A stretch of DNA of 64,000 bases from NCBI RefSeq assembly GCF_000959725.1, contig NZ_CP009322.1, positions 1,488,001 through 1,552,000 of the forward strand. Reading direction: 5' to 3'. Positions within the stretch are counted from its first letter, which is position 1. Every line of letters starts with the position of its first letter. A program made the translations under genes and the position numbers. The stretch is from Burkholderia gladioli (GTDB taxonomy: Bacteria; Pseudomonadota; Gammaproteobacteria; Burkholderiales; Burkholderiaceae). The notes beneath the pieces are model-generated. The model was given only the letters and a program-made list of their open reading frames with translations, searched no databases and was not told the origin of the DNA. Shown piece after piece: positions 45,091 through 53,356 of this stretch.

Positions 45091-45137
45091 CCCCGCCAAA
45101 CCGGGAATCGATATCTGAATTGATTGGTTTGGCGGGG
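45091..45137. promoter_or_regulatory. 12-bp perfect inverted repeat upstream of the GntR gene
   Basis: CCCCGCCAAACC (45091-45102) and GGTTTGGCGGGG (45126-45137) flank a 23-nt AT-rich spacer. It lies after the monooxygenase gene and 47 bp before the GntR start. It could be a terminator stem for the upstream gene, though no T-run follows, or a pair of operator arms around the promoter. Confidence 0.5.
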
Positions 45138-45164
45138 ATTCGACGCTCCCTACACTCGTCATGT

Positions 45165-45178
45165 CTTGTCATGACAAG
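45165..45178. promoter_or_regulatory. 14-bp palindrome, likely GntR autoregulatory operator
   Basis: CTTGTCATGACAAG is a perfect dyad ending 6 bp before the ATG of the GntR gene at 45185. HutC-branch GntR proteins commonly bind short palindromes of this kind next to their own start, so autorepression of the operon is likely. Confidence 0.65.
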
Positions 45179-45184
45179 TTGACC

Positions 45185-45952
45185 ATGTCGAAAACCAATC
45201 TGGTGCCGCTGTCCCCGCAACCGCTCTACGAACAGATCAAGGACACGCTGCGCGCGCGCATCCTCGACGGCAGCTACCCGCCCCACAGCCGCATGCCTTC
45301 CGAAAGCGAACTGTGCGCGATGTACGGCGTGAGCCGCATCACCGTGCGCCAGGCGCTCGGCGATCTGCAGAAGGAAGGCCTGGTGTTCCGCCTGCACGGC
45401 AAGGGCACCTTCGTGTCGAAACCGAAGGCGTTCCAGAACGTCGCCTCGCTGCAGGGCTTCGCCGAGGCGATGTCGTCGATGGGCTACGAGATCGTGAACC
45501 AGTTGCGCAGCTTCGGCATCGTCAAGGCCGATCGCCACGTGGCCGCCAGGCTGAACCTGCCCGAGGGCGCCAGCGTGGCCGAGATCCACCGCGTGCGCCT
45601 GCTCAACCGCGAGCCGGTCTCGCTCGAGATCACCTGGGTGCCGGAGGCGCTCGGCAAGCGCCTGGCCGGCGCCGACCTCGCCACGCGCGACATCTTCCTG
45701 ATCCTGGAGAACGACTGCGGCGTGCCGCTCGGTCATGCCGACCTGTCGATCGACGCGATCCTCGCCGACGACGACATCGTCGAGGCGCTGCGCGTGGAAG
45801 ACGGCAGCCCGGTGCTGCGCATCGAGCGCCTGACGCACGACGAGGCCGGCGCGCCGATCGATTACGAACACCTGTATTTCCGCGGCGACGCCTTCCAGTA
45901 CCGGCTGCGCGTCGATCGCAGGAGACCGCATGAACACCGGAGGACCTCGTGA
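45185..45952 (+). CDS. GntR-family regulator, HutC branch (UTRA domain)
   Basis: A 255-residue regulator. The winged helix is at about residues 10-75 (PLYEQIKDTLRARILDG and MPSESELCAMYGVSRITVRQALGDL). The rest is a UTRA effector domain (EGASVAEIHRVRLLNREPVSLEITWVPE). It would sense a small metabolite and control the operon it heads: its stop codon touches the start of the flavoprotein gene (TGATG). I prefer the ATG at 45185. Using the earlier in-frame ATG at 45161 would put the CTTGTCATGACAAG palindrome inside the coding region. Confidence 0.87.
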   Translation: MSKTNLVPLSPQPLYEQIKDTLRARILDGSYPPHSRMPSESELCAMYGVSRITVRQALGDLQKEGLVFRLHGKGTFVSKPKAFQNVASLQGFAEAMSSMGYEIVNQLRSFGIVKADRHVAARLNLPEGASVAEIHRVRLLNREPVSLEITWVPEALGKRLAGADLATRDIFLILENDCGVPLGHADLSIDAILADDDIVEALRVEDGSPVLRIERLTHDEAGAPIDYEHLYFRGDAFQYRLRVDRRRPHEHRRTS

Positions 45953-47748
45953 TGAATACCCAAGTGCTCGACTACGACCTGGTGGTGGTGGGCGGCGGCA
46001 CCGCCGGCCCGATGGCCGCGATCAAGGCCAAGGAACGCAACCCGGCGCTGCGCGTGCTGCTGCTGGAGAAGGCCGGCGTCAAGCGCAGCGGCGCGATCTC
46101 GATGGGCATGGACGGCCTGAACAATGCCGTGATCCCCGGCCACGCCACGCCCGAGCAGTACACGCGCGAAATCACCATCGCCAACGACGGCATCGTCGAT
46201 CAATCCGCCGTGCATGCCTACGCGAAGCACAGCTACACCACCATCGAGCAGCTCGATCGCTGGGGCGTGAAGTTCGAGAAGGACGGCAACGGCGACTACG
46301 CGGTCAAGAAGGTCCATCACATGGGCGCCTACGTGCTGCCGATGCCCGAGGGCCACGACATCAAGAAGATCCTCTACCGGCAGTTGAAGCGCGCGCGCAT
46401 CGCGATCACCAACCGCGTGGTCGCCACCCGCGTGCTGACCGACGCGCAGGGGCGCGCCGCCGGCGTGCTGGGTTTCGACTGCCGCACCGCGCAGTTCCAG
46501 GTGATCCGCGCCAAGGCCGTGATCCTCTGCTGCGGCGCGGCCGGGCGGCTCGGCCTGCCCGCCTCAGGCTACCTGATGGGCACCTACGAGAATCCGACCA
46601 ACGCCGGCGACGGCTACGCGATGGCCTATCACGCCGGCGCCGCGCTGGCCAACCTGGAGTGCTTCCAGATCAATCCGCTGATCAAGGACTACAACGGCCC
46701 GGCCTGCGCCTACGTGACCGGGCCGCTGGGCGGCTTCACCGCCAACGGCCAGGGCGAGCGCTTCATCGAGTGCGACTACTGGAGCGGCCAGATGATGTGG
46801 GAGTTCTACCAGGAACTGCAGAGCGGACGCGGCCCGGTGTTCCTGAAGCTCGACCACCTGGCCGAGGAAACCATCCGCAACATCGAGCAGATCCTGCACA
46901 CCAACGAGCGGCCCAGCCGCGGCCGTTTCCATGAAGGGCGCGGCACCGACTACCGTCATCAGATGGTGGAGATGCATATCTCCGAGATCGGTTTCTGCAG
47001 CGGCCACAGCGCCTCGGGCGTGTATGTGGACGAGCATGCGCGCACCACCGTGCCGGGCCTCTACGCCGCCGGCGACATGGCCGCCGTGCCGCACAACTAC
47101 ATGCTCGGCGCCTTCACCTACGGCTGGTTCGCGGGCGAGCACGCGGCCGAGGACATCGCCGGGCGCGAGCTGGCGCCGCTCGACCAGGAACAGGTGGCGG
47201 CCGAGCGCGAGCGCGTGCTGGCGCCGCTGCATCGCGAGCACGGCCTCGCGCCGAACCAGGTCGAGTACAAGCTGCGCCGCATGGTGAACGACTACCTGCA
47301 GCCGCCCAAGGTCACGCGCAAGATGGAGATCGGCCTGCAGCGCTTCGAGGAAATCGGCGCCGACATCGAGGCGATCAAGGCCACCCACCCGCACGAGCTG
47401 ATGCGCGCGGCCGAGGTGCGGGCGATCCGCGATTGCGCCGAGATGGCCGCGCGCGCCTCGCTATTCCGCACCGAGAGCCGCTGGGGCCTCTATCACCATC
47501 GCGTCGATTTCCCCGAGCGCAACGACCGCGACTGGTTCTGCCACACGCACCTGAGCCGCGACGACCAGGGCCGCATGAGAAGCGAGAAGCGCGCCGTCGA
47601 GCCTTACGTGGTGCCGGTCTCCGACGCGGAGCTGGGCGCGTATTCGCAGTTGCGGATCCGCGAGCGCGCCACCGCCAACGCCACCGCCACCGCCACTGCC
47701 AACGCAACCACCGGCGCCGACGCTCACGCCGCCCCCGCCCTCAGCTGA
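45952..47748 (+). CDS. AprA/FrdA-family FAD flavoprotein
   Basis: A 598-residue flavoprotein of the fumarate reductase / adenylylsulfate reductase alpha family. The FAD motif YDLVVVGGGTAGPMAA opens the protein, followed by the isoalloxazine segment KRSGAISMGMDGLNNAVIPGHATPEQY, which looks more AprA-like than SdhA-like. The late GLYAAGDMAAVPHNYMLGAFTYGWFAGEHAA is the second FAD contact. Pairing with a two-cluster ferredoxin gene immediately downstream is the AprA-AprB arrangement. A true APS reductase for sulfate respiration is unlikely here. A sulfur-linked redox role is my inference. The C-terminus is a low-complexity Ala/Thr/Asn tail. ATG at 45952 has GGAGGA 7 nt upstream. Confidence 0.82.
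   Translation: MNTQVLDYDLVVVGGGTAGPMAAIKAKERNPALRVLLLEKAGVKRSGAISMGMDGLNNAVIPGHATPEQYTREITIANDGIVDQSAVHAYAKHSYTTIEQLDRWGVKFEKDGNGDYAVKKVHHMGAYVLPMPEGHDIKKILYRQLKRARIAITNRVVATRVLTDAQGRAAGVLGFDCRTAQFQVIRAKAVILCCGAAGRLGLPASGYLMGTYENPTNAGDGYAMAYHAGAALANLECFQINPLIKDYNGPACAYVTGPLGGFTANGQGERFIECDYWSGQMMWEFYQELQSGRGPVFLKLDHLAEETIRNIEQILHTNERPSRGRFHEGRGTDYRHQMVEMHISEIGFCSGHSASGVYVDEHARTTVPGLYAAGDMAAVPHNYMLGAFTYGWFAGEHAAEDIAGRELAPLDQEQVAAERERVLAPLHREHGLAPNQVEYKLRRMVNDYLQPPKVTRKMEIGLQRFEEIGADIEAIKATHPHELMRAAEVRAIRDCAEMAARASLFRTESRWGLYHHRVDFPERNDRDWFCHTHLSRDDQGRMRSEKRAVEPYVVPVSDAELGAYSQLRIRERATANATATATANATTGADAHAAPALS
47669..47718 (+). repeat. GCCACC-type hexanucleotide repeat at the flavoprotein C-terminus
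   Basis: Imperfect in-frame repeats of GCCACC and GCCAAC encode ATANATATATANATT. They are slippage-prone and lie outside the catalytic domains. Confidence 0.75.
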
Positions 47749-47759
47749 GAACCCCGACC

Positions 47760-48005
47760 ATGCCGACCACCCCGCACGACATCCTCCAGCGCAGCAGCGC
47801 CCCCGTGACCATCGACGAGGCGCTGTGCATCGCCGAGAAGGGCTGCACCGTCTGCGTCGACGTCTGCCCGCTCGACCTGCTGGCGATCGACACCTCGAAG
47901 GGCAAGGCCTACATGCAGTTCGACGAGTGCTGGTACTGCATGCCCTGCGAACGCGATTGCCCGACCGGCGCCGTCAAGGTCGAGATCCCGTACCTGCTGC
48001 GCTGA
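47760..48005 (+). CDS. Two-[4Fe-4S] ferredoxin, AprB-like
   Basis: An 81-residue ferredoxin with eight cysteines in two motifs: C23-x5-C29-x2-C32-x3-C36-P and C57-x2-C60-x2-C63-x3-C67-P. Each should bind one [4Fe-4S] cluster. The tryptophan and tyrosine next to the second motif (ECWYCMPC) are reminiscent of AprB, the electron-transfer subunit of APS reductase, although AprB is longer. It begins 11 bp after the flavoprotein stop and is presumably its electron partner. Confidence 0.87.
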   Translation: MPTTPHDILQRSSAPVTIDEALCIAEKGCTVCVDVCPLDLLAIDTSKGKAYMQFDECWYCMPCERDCPTGAVKVEIPYLLR

Positions 48006-48048
48006 ACGCGGCCCGCCACCTCCACGCTCCCTCGCCCCCGCAAGACCG

Positions 48049-49065
48049 ATGACCGACATGCCCCCGATCCACCCCACCGACCTGCCGGCGCTGGCCGCCG
48101 GTGTCGATCCCGCCGCGCGGCCGCTGCTGGCGCGCGCCGCCGATCCCGACCCGGCCGTGCGCCGCATCGCCGTGTTCGAGCTGGCCGATCTCGGCGATCC
48201 CGAGCTGGTGCCGGCCTTCCTCGCCCTGCTCGGCCATGACGCCGACGCCGCAGTGCGCCGCGAGGCGGCCCTGGCGCTGGCCGCCTGGGAGCAGCCCGAG
48301 GCAATCGAGGCGCTGTGCGCGGCCCTGCTCGACGCCGATGCCGGCGTGCGCGAGGCCGCCGCGCAAAGCCTGTCGGAGCTGAAGGACCCGGCTTCCGGCG
48401 ACACGCTGCGCCGCTGGGCCGGCCGGCCCGAACCCTTCGTGGCGCGCGCCGTGCTGCGCGCCCTGCGCGAGCTGCGCCACGCCGATGCCTACGAGCCGGC
48501 GCTGGCCGCGCTCGATTCGGACGACGCCGAGTTGCGGCTCGAAGCGGTGGCGGTGCTGGGCTGGCTCAAGGACCCGCGCGCGCTGCCCGCCATCGCCGTG
48601 CTCGCGACCGGCGATACGCGGGCCGAGGTGCGCCGCGCCGCGGCGGGCGCGCTCGGCTTCAGCGGCGACCAGCGCGATGCCCGGCCGGTGGTCGAGGCCC
48701 TGCTGGCGGCGCTGGGCGATCCGGCCTGGCAGGTTCGCGAGGAAGCGGCGACCACGCTCGGCAAGCTGCGCGCGGCCGCCGCCGTGGCCGCGCTGGGCGC
48801 CGCGCTCGAGGATCCCTACTGGCAGGTTCGCCTGCGCGCGACGCGCGCACTCGGCTTGATCGGCGAGCGCTCGGCCGGCGCCGGCATCGCCGCGCTGCTC
48901 ACGTACGCGATCAGCAACCTGCGCAAGGAAGCCGCGCTGGCGCTCGGCGAGCTGCGCGATCCGGCCTGGCTGGAAGCGCTGGGCGCCGCGCTGGAGGATG
49001 GCGACCCCGAGGTCCGCAAGGCGGTGAGGATCGCGATCCGGCAAATCGAGGAAGCCCGGCCATGA
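48049..49065 (+). CDS. HEAT-repeat protein
   Basis: A 338-residue protein built almost entirely of about nine or ten HEAT/PBS-lyase-like repeats of some 30 residues, for example DPAVRRIAVFELADLGDPELVPAFLALL and DPAWQVREEAATTLGKL. It has no signal peptide or membrane helix. Such proteins are scaffolds or assembly factors. Its place between an AprB-like ferredoxin and a DUF971 protein suggests a role in assembling or holding the flavoprotein-ferredoxin complex. This is inference. The stop overlaps the DUF971 start (ATGA). Confidence 0.82.
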   Translation: MTDMPPIHPTDLPALAAGVDPAARPLLARAADPDPAVRRIAVFELADLGDPELVPAFLALLGHDADAAVRREAALALAAWEQPEAIEALCAALLDADAGVREAAAQSLSELKDPASGDTLRRWAGRPEPFVARAVLRALRELRHADAYEPALAALDSDDAELRLEAVAVLGWLKDPRALPAIAVLATGDTRAEVRRAAAGALGFSGDQRDARPVVEALLAALGDPAWQVREEAATTLGKLRAAAAVAALGAALEDPYWQVRLRATRALGLIGERSAGAGIAALLTYAISNLRKEAALALGELRDPAWLEALGAALEDGDPEVRKAVRIAIRQIEEARP

Positions 49066-49361
49066 ACGCCGTGCCGAGCGAATTGCGCAGCGATGCCGCG
49101 ACGCGCACGCTGAGCCTGGTCTGGCAGGACGGCACCCGCGGCCGGCTGGGCCATGCCGCCTTGCGCGAGGCCTGCCCTTGTGCCGGCTGCCGCGCCGCCC
49201 GGCTGGCCGGCACGCCGCCCAAGGCGGCACCGAACCTCAGGCTGACGGCCATCGAGCCGATCGGCTACGGCGTGCAACTGGTGTTCGACGACGGCCACGA
49301 TCGCGGCATCTTCCCCTGGCCCTACCTGGCGGCGCTGGCCGCCGACGCCGCGACGGCCTGA
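49062..49361 (+). CDS. DUF971-family protein
   Basis: A 99-residue DUF971 protein. The cysteine-rich REACPCAGCRAARL (C38, C40, C43) and the closing YGVQLVFDDGHDRGIFPWPYL are the family hallmarks. The fold is that of the N-terminal domain of gamma-butyrobetaine dioxygenase, and stand-alone versions are often linked to iron-sulfur protein maturation. That would suit the ferredoxin and flavoprotein encoded just upstream. The ATG overlaps the HEAT gene stop by 4 nt, so this is the last gene of the five-gene operon headed by GntR. Confidence 0.83.
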   Translation: MNAVPSELRSDAATRTLSLVWQDGTRGRLGHAALREACPCAGCRAARLAGTPPKAAPNLRLTAIEPIGYGVQLVFDDGHDRGIFPWPYLAALAADAATA

Positions 49362-49389
49362 ACCGGGCGCCGCCGGACCTGGCCCGTCG

Positions 49390-50577
49390 TCACACCATCG
49401 GCGCGCCGATCCCGGCGGCATCGTGGATCAGCCCCATCAGCCGGCCCATCGCCGGCGCGCTCACGCGCGTGCGGCCCGCCACGGTCTGGTGCACCACCAC
49501 CATGTCATTGAGCGGATCGACGATCAGGTATTGCCCGCCACGCCCCTCGGCCCAGAATGCGCCAGGCGGCAGCTTCAGCCCGGCCGCGCCGCTGTCGGGC
49601 AGGCCGGCCCACCACAACCAGGCATATTCGGCGTCGCCGCCGCGCGTGGGCGAGACGCCGGTGGTGCTCTCGGCCACCCAGGCCGCCGGCACGATCGCGC
49701 GCTGCCGCCACTGGCCGCGGCGCAGGTAGAGCAGGCCGAAGCGCGCCAGGTCGCGCGCGCTCATGTGCAGCGGGTAGGCCGGGTGGATCGAATCGGCGCC
49801 GCGCACGTAGCGGCCGTCGCGCGCCCGGTAGTCCTGCATGCCGATCGGCGTGGCGATGCGCTGCGCGAAACTGTCGAAGATCGAGGCGCCCACCGCGTGC
49901 TCGTAGATCGTGCCGAGCACGTTGAAATCCCAGTTGTTGTAGTACCAGAAGCTGCCCGGCGCATGGCTGCCGCGCGCCGGCCGCAGGCGCTTCTCGGTGG
50001 CCGTCTCGTAGAGCGCCGGGTGGTAGACGCCCGAGCGCGCCTGCAGCAGCTCGCGCACGGTGGCCTGCTTCTCGGCCTGGCTCAGGGCCGGTGGCCGGTC
50101 GTCGATGCCGAGGCTGCCCAGGGTGGCGTCCAGGTCGATCTTGCCCTCGGCCACGGCGATCCCGATCAGCGCGCTGAGCAGGCTCTTGCGCACCGAGTTG
50201 ATCTCGCGGCGCGCCGCGATCTCGCCGAAGCTGTCGACCACGCGGCCGTGCTGGACGATCAGCAGCGAGGCGGTGCCGATCGAGGCCGCGTAGGCGTGAA
50301 CGTCGTCGAGATCGTCGGGCGACCAGCCCAGCTTGTCGGGATCGATGCGCTCCCATTCGGCGCCGGGCCAGACGGGCGGATCGGCCAGGTCGGCCAGGCT
50401 CGGCGCGCTGGCCTGGCTCGCCGGCGCGGCCGCGGAAGCGGCAGCCGCGGCTGAAGGCAAGGCGGCGGAAGCGTCCGCGGCATCGCCGGCGGCGGGTGCC
50501 GCGGCCAGCGCCAGCGGTGGCGCGCCGGCCAGCCCGGCGGCCGTCAGGGCCAGGAACTGCCTGCGGCTGATCTTCAC
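49390..50577 (-). CDS. Tat-exported serine hydrolase (class C beta-lactamase fold)
   Basis: A 395-residue protein with a textbook Tat signal (KISRRQFLALTAAG). The GTG start at 50577 is preceded by GAGGAG. A long Ala/Ser-rich linker follows, then a beta-lactamase/esterase domain with the Ser-x-x-Lys nucleophile motif in NSVRKSLLSALIG, a Tyr-Asn motif in FWYYNNWDFNVLG and HQT near the end as third motif. Such proteins are usually esterases or amidases, not drug-resistance lactamases. It faces the DUF971 gene convergently (28 bp) and is divergent from the porin gene. The substrate is unknown. Confidence 0.84.
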   Translation of the reverse strand: MKISRRQFLALTAAGLAGAPPLALAAAPAAGDAADASAALPSAAAAASAAAPASQASAPSLADLADPPVWPGAEWERIDPDKLGWSPDDLDDVHAYAASIGTASLLIVQHGRVVDSFGEIAARREINSVRKSLLSALIGIAVAEGKIDLDATLGSLGIDDRPPALSQAEKQATVRELLQARSGVYHPALYETATEKRLRPARGSHAPGSFWYYNNWDFNVLGTIYEHAVGASIFDSFAQRIATPIGMQDYRARDGRYVRGADSIHPAYPLHMSARDLARFGLLYLRRGQWRQRAIVPAAWVAESTTGVSPTRGGDAEYAWLWWAGLPDSGAAGLKLPPGAFWAEGRGGQYLIVDPLNDMVVVHQTVAGRTRVSAPAMGRLMGLIHDAAGIGAPMV

Positions 50578-50968
50578 GTCGGTCTCCTCGGCAAGCATGG
50601 GTGCGCCCCGGCGGGCGGCGCCGGGATCATGGTTGTTTACGCGTAGCGGGCGGCAGGAATCCGTCGCCGTGGCCGCGGCATCGACTGTCGCACAAAAACG
50701 TCAGCATACGACAGCGCGATCCATCGAGTTTTCCTAAGGATTTCCACGGCGATGCGCAAGGACGCGCCGCGCTGTCACAAAAGTTGCACGCGCACCCGCT
50801 TTCGTCAGCATTCCGACAGAATCGGCGGCCCCGCGTCCGCGCGGCCGGCCGCCGGCGCGAAACCATCCAATCGTGCTTTCGATTCCTCGCATGATCGTTT
50901 CGCGGGGCCGCCCGCCTTCCCTAGCATCGATTCGCTTTCCACTCGCGATCACGCCAAAAAGGAATCGT
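50578..50968. other. Divergent intergenic region, serine hydrolase / porin
   Basis: 391 bp with promoters for both flanking genes presumed. The porin gene has a clear AAAAAGGAA ribosome site 6 nt before its ATG. I see no strong dyad or small gene here. Confidence 0.45.
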
Positions 50969-52153
50969 ATGCTGAAGAAATCCCTCGCGCTCGGCCTCGT
51001 CTCGGCCGGCTCGCTCACTGCCCACGCGCAAAGCTCGGTCACGCTCTATGGCCTGGTGGATGCCGGCCTGGCCTATACCAACAACCAGAAAGGCGCCTCG
51101 AACGTCCAGCAGACCAGCGGCAAGCTCTCGGGCAGCCGCTGGGGCCTGAAGGGCGTGGAGGACCTGGGTGGCGGGCTGTCGGCGGTGTTTACCGTGGAGA
51201 GCGGCTTTCGCACCAACGACGGCACGCTCGGCCAGGGCGGCCGGATCTTCGGGCGCCAGGCCTTCGTCGGCCTGGGCAAGAAGGGCGTGGGCACCCTCAG
51301 CTTCGGCCGCCAGTACGAGCCGCTGTCGGACCTGGTGGCGCAGTACGCGGGGCCGGGCTTCTGGTCGCCGGCCACCCACGTGGGCGACAACGACAACCTG
51401 AACCAGACCTTCCGCATCAACAATGCCGTGAAGTTTCGCAGCGACAGCATCGCCGGCTTCACGGTGGACGGGCTCTATGCCTTCAGCAACCAGGCCAATG
51501 GCGGCGCCGGCACCGGCTTCGGCAATAATCGGGCCTGGGGGATCGCGGCGAACTACGCGCACGGCCCGCTCTCGCTGGGCGGCGGCTACCTGGTGCTGAA
51601 CCACCCCAACGCGGGCAGCAATACCGGCGGCGCGATCGGCGGCGCCAGCACCAGCGCCGGCGACGACTACAGCGGCGCATTCTTCTACGGCCTGAACGGC
51701 GGCGTGCTCAAGCAGCAGATCGCGGTGGCCGGCGCGAACTACAGCTTCGGGCAGGCAATCCTCGGCTTCGCCTGGAGCCACACGCAGCTCGACTACCTGG
51801 ACGGCTCCTCGCGCAAGCTCAACAACTACGACCTGAACGCGCGCTACCTGATCACGCCCACCACCACCCTGATCGGCGTCTATGCCTTCACCGACGGCCG
51901 CGCCAGCAGCCTGCCCGGCGCCGGCGGCGGCACGCTCAAGCCGCGCTGGCACCAGTTCACGCTCGGCATCGACTACGCGTTGTCCAAGCGCACCGAGCTG
52001 TATCTGTCGGGGGTCTACCAGCTCGCGGCCGGCGACGCGAGCAGCGCCACCGCGGGCGGCTACCGCTCGATCGCGGCGATCGCCGACGCGGGCACGGCTT
52101 CCTCGAACAACCGCCAGGTGGCGGCCTTCGGCGGCGTGCGCGTGAAGTTCTGA
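50969..52153 (+). CDS. Gram-negative outer-membrane porin (OpcP/Omp type)
   Basis: A 394-residue trimeric-porin family protein. The signal peptide is MLKKSLALGLVSAGSLTAHA, and the mature start QSSVTLYGLVDAGLAY is the classic opening of beta-proteobacterial porins. The SRWGLKGVEDLGGGLSAVFTVESGF and FGRQAFVGLGKKGVGTLSFGRQY motifs and the terminal phenylalanine (VRVKF) confirm it. It provides diffusion of small hydrophilic solutes across the outer membrane. Burkholderia genomes hold many paralogues. It lies between a hydrolase and a sugar-type importer, so it may serve that importer. Confidence 0.93.
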   Translation: MLKKSLALGLVSAGSLTAHAQSSVTLYGLVDAGLAYTNNQKGASNVQQTSGKLSGSRWGLKGVEDLGGGLSAVFTVESGFRTNDGTLGQGGRIFGRQAFVGLGKKGVGTLSFGRQYEPLSDLVAQYAGPGFWSPATHVGDNDNLNQTFRINNAVKFRSDSIAGFTVDGLYAFSNQANGGAGTGFGNNRAWGIAANYAHGPLSLGGGYLVLNHPNAGSNTGGAIGGASTSAGDDYSGAFFYGLNGGVLKQQIAVAGANYSFGQAILGFAWSHTQLDYLDGSSRKLNNYDLNARYLITPTTTLIGVYAFTDGRASSLPGAGGGTLKPRWHQFTLGIDYALSKRTELYLSGVYQLAAGDASSATAGGYRSIAAIADAGTASSNNRQVAAFGGVRVKF

Positions 52154-52170
52154 CGGAATCGGACAAGACG

Positions 52171-52192
52171 GCGGCCTGCTTCGGCAGGCCGC
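52171..52192. terminator. Stable UUCG-loop hairpin after the porin gene
   Basis: GCGGCCTGC (52171-52179), TTCG, GCAGGCCGC (52184-52192): a perfect 9-bp GC stem closed by an extra-stable UUCG tetraloop, 17 bp after the porin stop and in the convergent gap before the binding-protein gene. There is no T-run, so it may act as a terminator with help, as an mRNA 3'-end stabiliser, or in both directions. Confidence 0.7.
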
Positions 52193-52237
52193 TGACCTGC
52201 CCGGCGCCACCGCGACCAGGCGGCGCCGGGCTTGCCC

Positions 52238-53305
52238 TTACTCGCCCGCGTCCGGGATCCAGGCGGCGCGCGCCACGTCGGCGCGGCGGAAGGCCGGGAA
52301 TTTCGCGCTCAGTTCGGCGATGTTGTGGATATCGAACTTGCGCAGGTCGTCGCGCGTGATCAGGGTCGGCTTGATGCCGATGCGGTGCCCCGGGTCCTGT
52401 CCGGCCACCAGCAAGGCCGCGGCACGCACCGAGACGGCGCCCACCACCGCCGGGTTGGTGGCCGCCGTGGCCACCCAGGGGCTGTCGGGCGCGCGGATCG
52501 CCTGGATGTCGGCGGTCGAGATATCGGCGCTGTAGATGCGCAGCTTCGACGCGATGCCGTTTTCCTCGGCGGCCAGCTTGGCGCCGCGCGCGAATTCATC
52601 ATACGGCGCGAACACCACGCGCACGCCCGGATGCGCGCGGAACGCGGCGGCCGCCTGGTTGGCCACCGATTGCGCGATCGGGTTGTCGACGCTGCCGAAG
52701 CGCGCCACCTCCTTCACGCCGGGGTTCGCCGCCTTGAAGGCCTGCCAGACCGCGTCGCGGCGATCGAGCGGCGCGAAGCCGGCCACGTAGACATAGGCCG
52801 CCTCGAAGCTCCGGCCATTGTCCTTCACCGCCTGGTCCAGCAGCAGCGTGGCGAGATCGTGGTCGCTCTGCTCGATCTGGGGCACCTTGGGATTGGCCAG
52901 GTCGACGTCGAAGGCCACCACCTTGATGCCCTTGTCGAGCGCGCGCTGCACGATGTCCTTCAGCGATTCGGGCAGCCCGTGGTTGACGATGATGGCCGCC
53001 ACGCCCAGGTCGATCGCCTGCTGGATCTGGTCGCGCTGCTGGGCCGCGTCCTGGCGGCCGGCATAGATGCGCAGGTCGACGCCGAGCGCCTTGGCCTGCT
53101 TCTGCGCGCCGGCCTCGTAGGCCTGGAAGAAATCCCCGGCGGACAGGTAGTTGACGAGCGCGATGCGCACGCCGCCGTGATTGAACGGCGCGGGCGCGCC
53201 GGCCGGGGCCGGGTCGGCGAAAACCGGCGCGCTGCAGGCGAGCGCGAAGGCGAAAGCGGCGCACCGCGGCGCGAGCCGGAGCTTGCGGACGAGCTGGTCG
53301 ATCAT
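52238..53305 (-). CDS. Ribose-type periplasmic binding protein of ABC importer
   Basis: A 355-residue periplasmic binding protein (Peripla_BP_4 fold). The signal peptide ends near CSAPVFA. The mature domain has IALVNYLSAGDFFQAYEAGAQKQAKALGV, the hinge-linked DLGVAAIIVNHG and VVAFDVDLANPKV segments, and AATNPAVVGAVSVRAAALL. It would deliver a sugar or sugar-like ligand to the permease and ATPase encoded upstream on the same strand. It is the last gene of that cluster, 51 bp after the permease gene. The ligand is not predictable by eye. RbsB- and autoinducer-2-type ligands are possibilities. Confidence 0.87.
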   Translation of the reverse strand: MIDQLVRKLRLAPRCAAFAFALACSAPVFADPAPAGAPAPFNHGGVRIALVNYLSAGDFFQAYEAGAQKQAKALGVDLRIYAGRQDAAQQRDQIQQAIDLGVAAIIVNHGLPESLKDIVQRALDKGIKVVAFDVDLANPKVPQIEQSDHDLATLLLDQAVKDNGRSFEAAYVYVAGFAPLDRRDAVWQAFKAANPGVKEVARFGSVDNPIAQSVANQAAAAFRAHPGVRVVFAPYDEFARGAKLAAEENGIASKLRIYSADISTADIQAIRAPDSPWVATAATNPAVVGAVSVRAAALLVAGQDPGHRIGIKPTLITRDDLRKFDIHNIAELSAKFPAFRRADVARAAWIPDAGE

Positions 53306-53356
53306 GGGCGGAATATCGAAAAGAGGGTTGAGGAAGGACGGCCGCTCGGCGCGTGC

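Noticed and set aside
45952..48005. Succinate dehydrogenase / fumarate reductase operon
   Set aside because: No membrane anchor subunits or [2Fe-2S]-type iron-sulfur subunit are present. The partner is an 8-Cys ferredoxin, so the AprAB-like label fits better.
45952..48005. Dissimilatory APS reductase (true aprBA)
   Set aside because: The ferredoxin lacks the long AprB tail, and no sat, qmo or dsr genes are nearby, so sulfate respiration is not supported.
49390..50577. Beta-lactamase resistance gene
   Set aside because: It has a class C fold but with a Tat signal and HQT third motif typical of esterase/hydrolase relatives. No evidence for beta-lactam hydrolysis.
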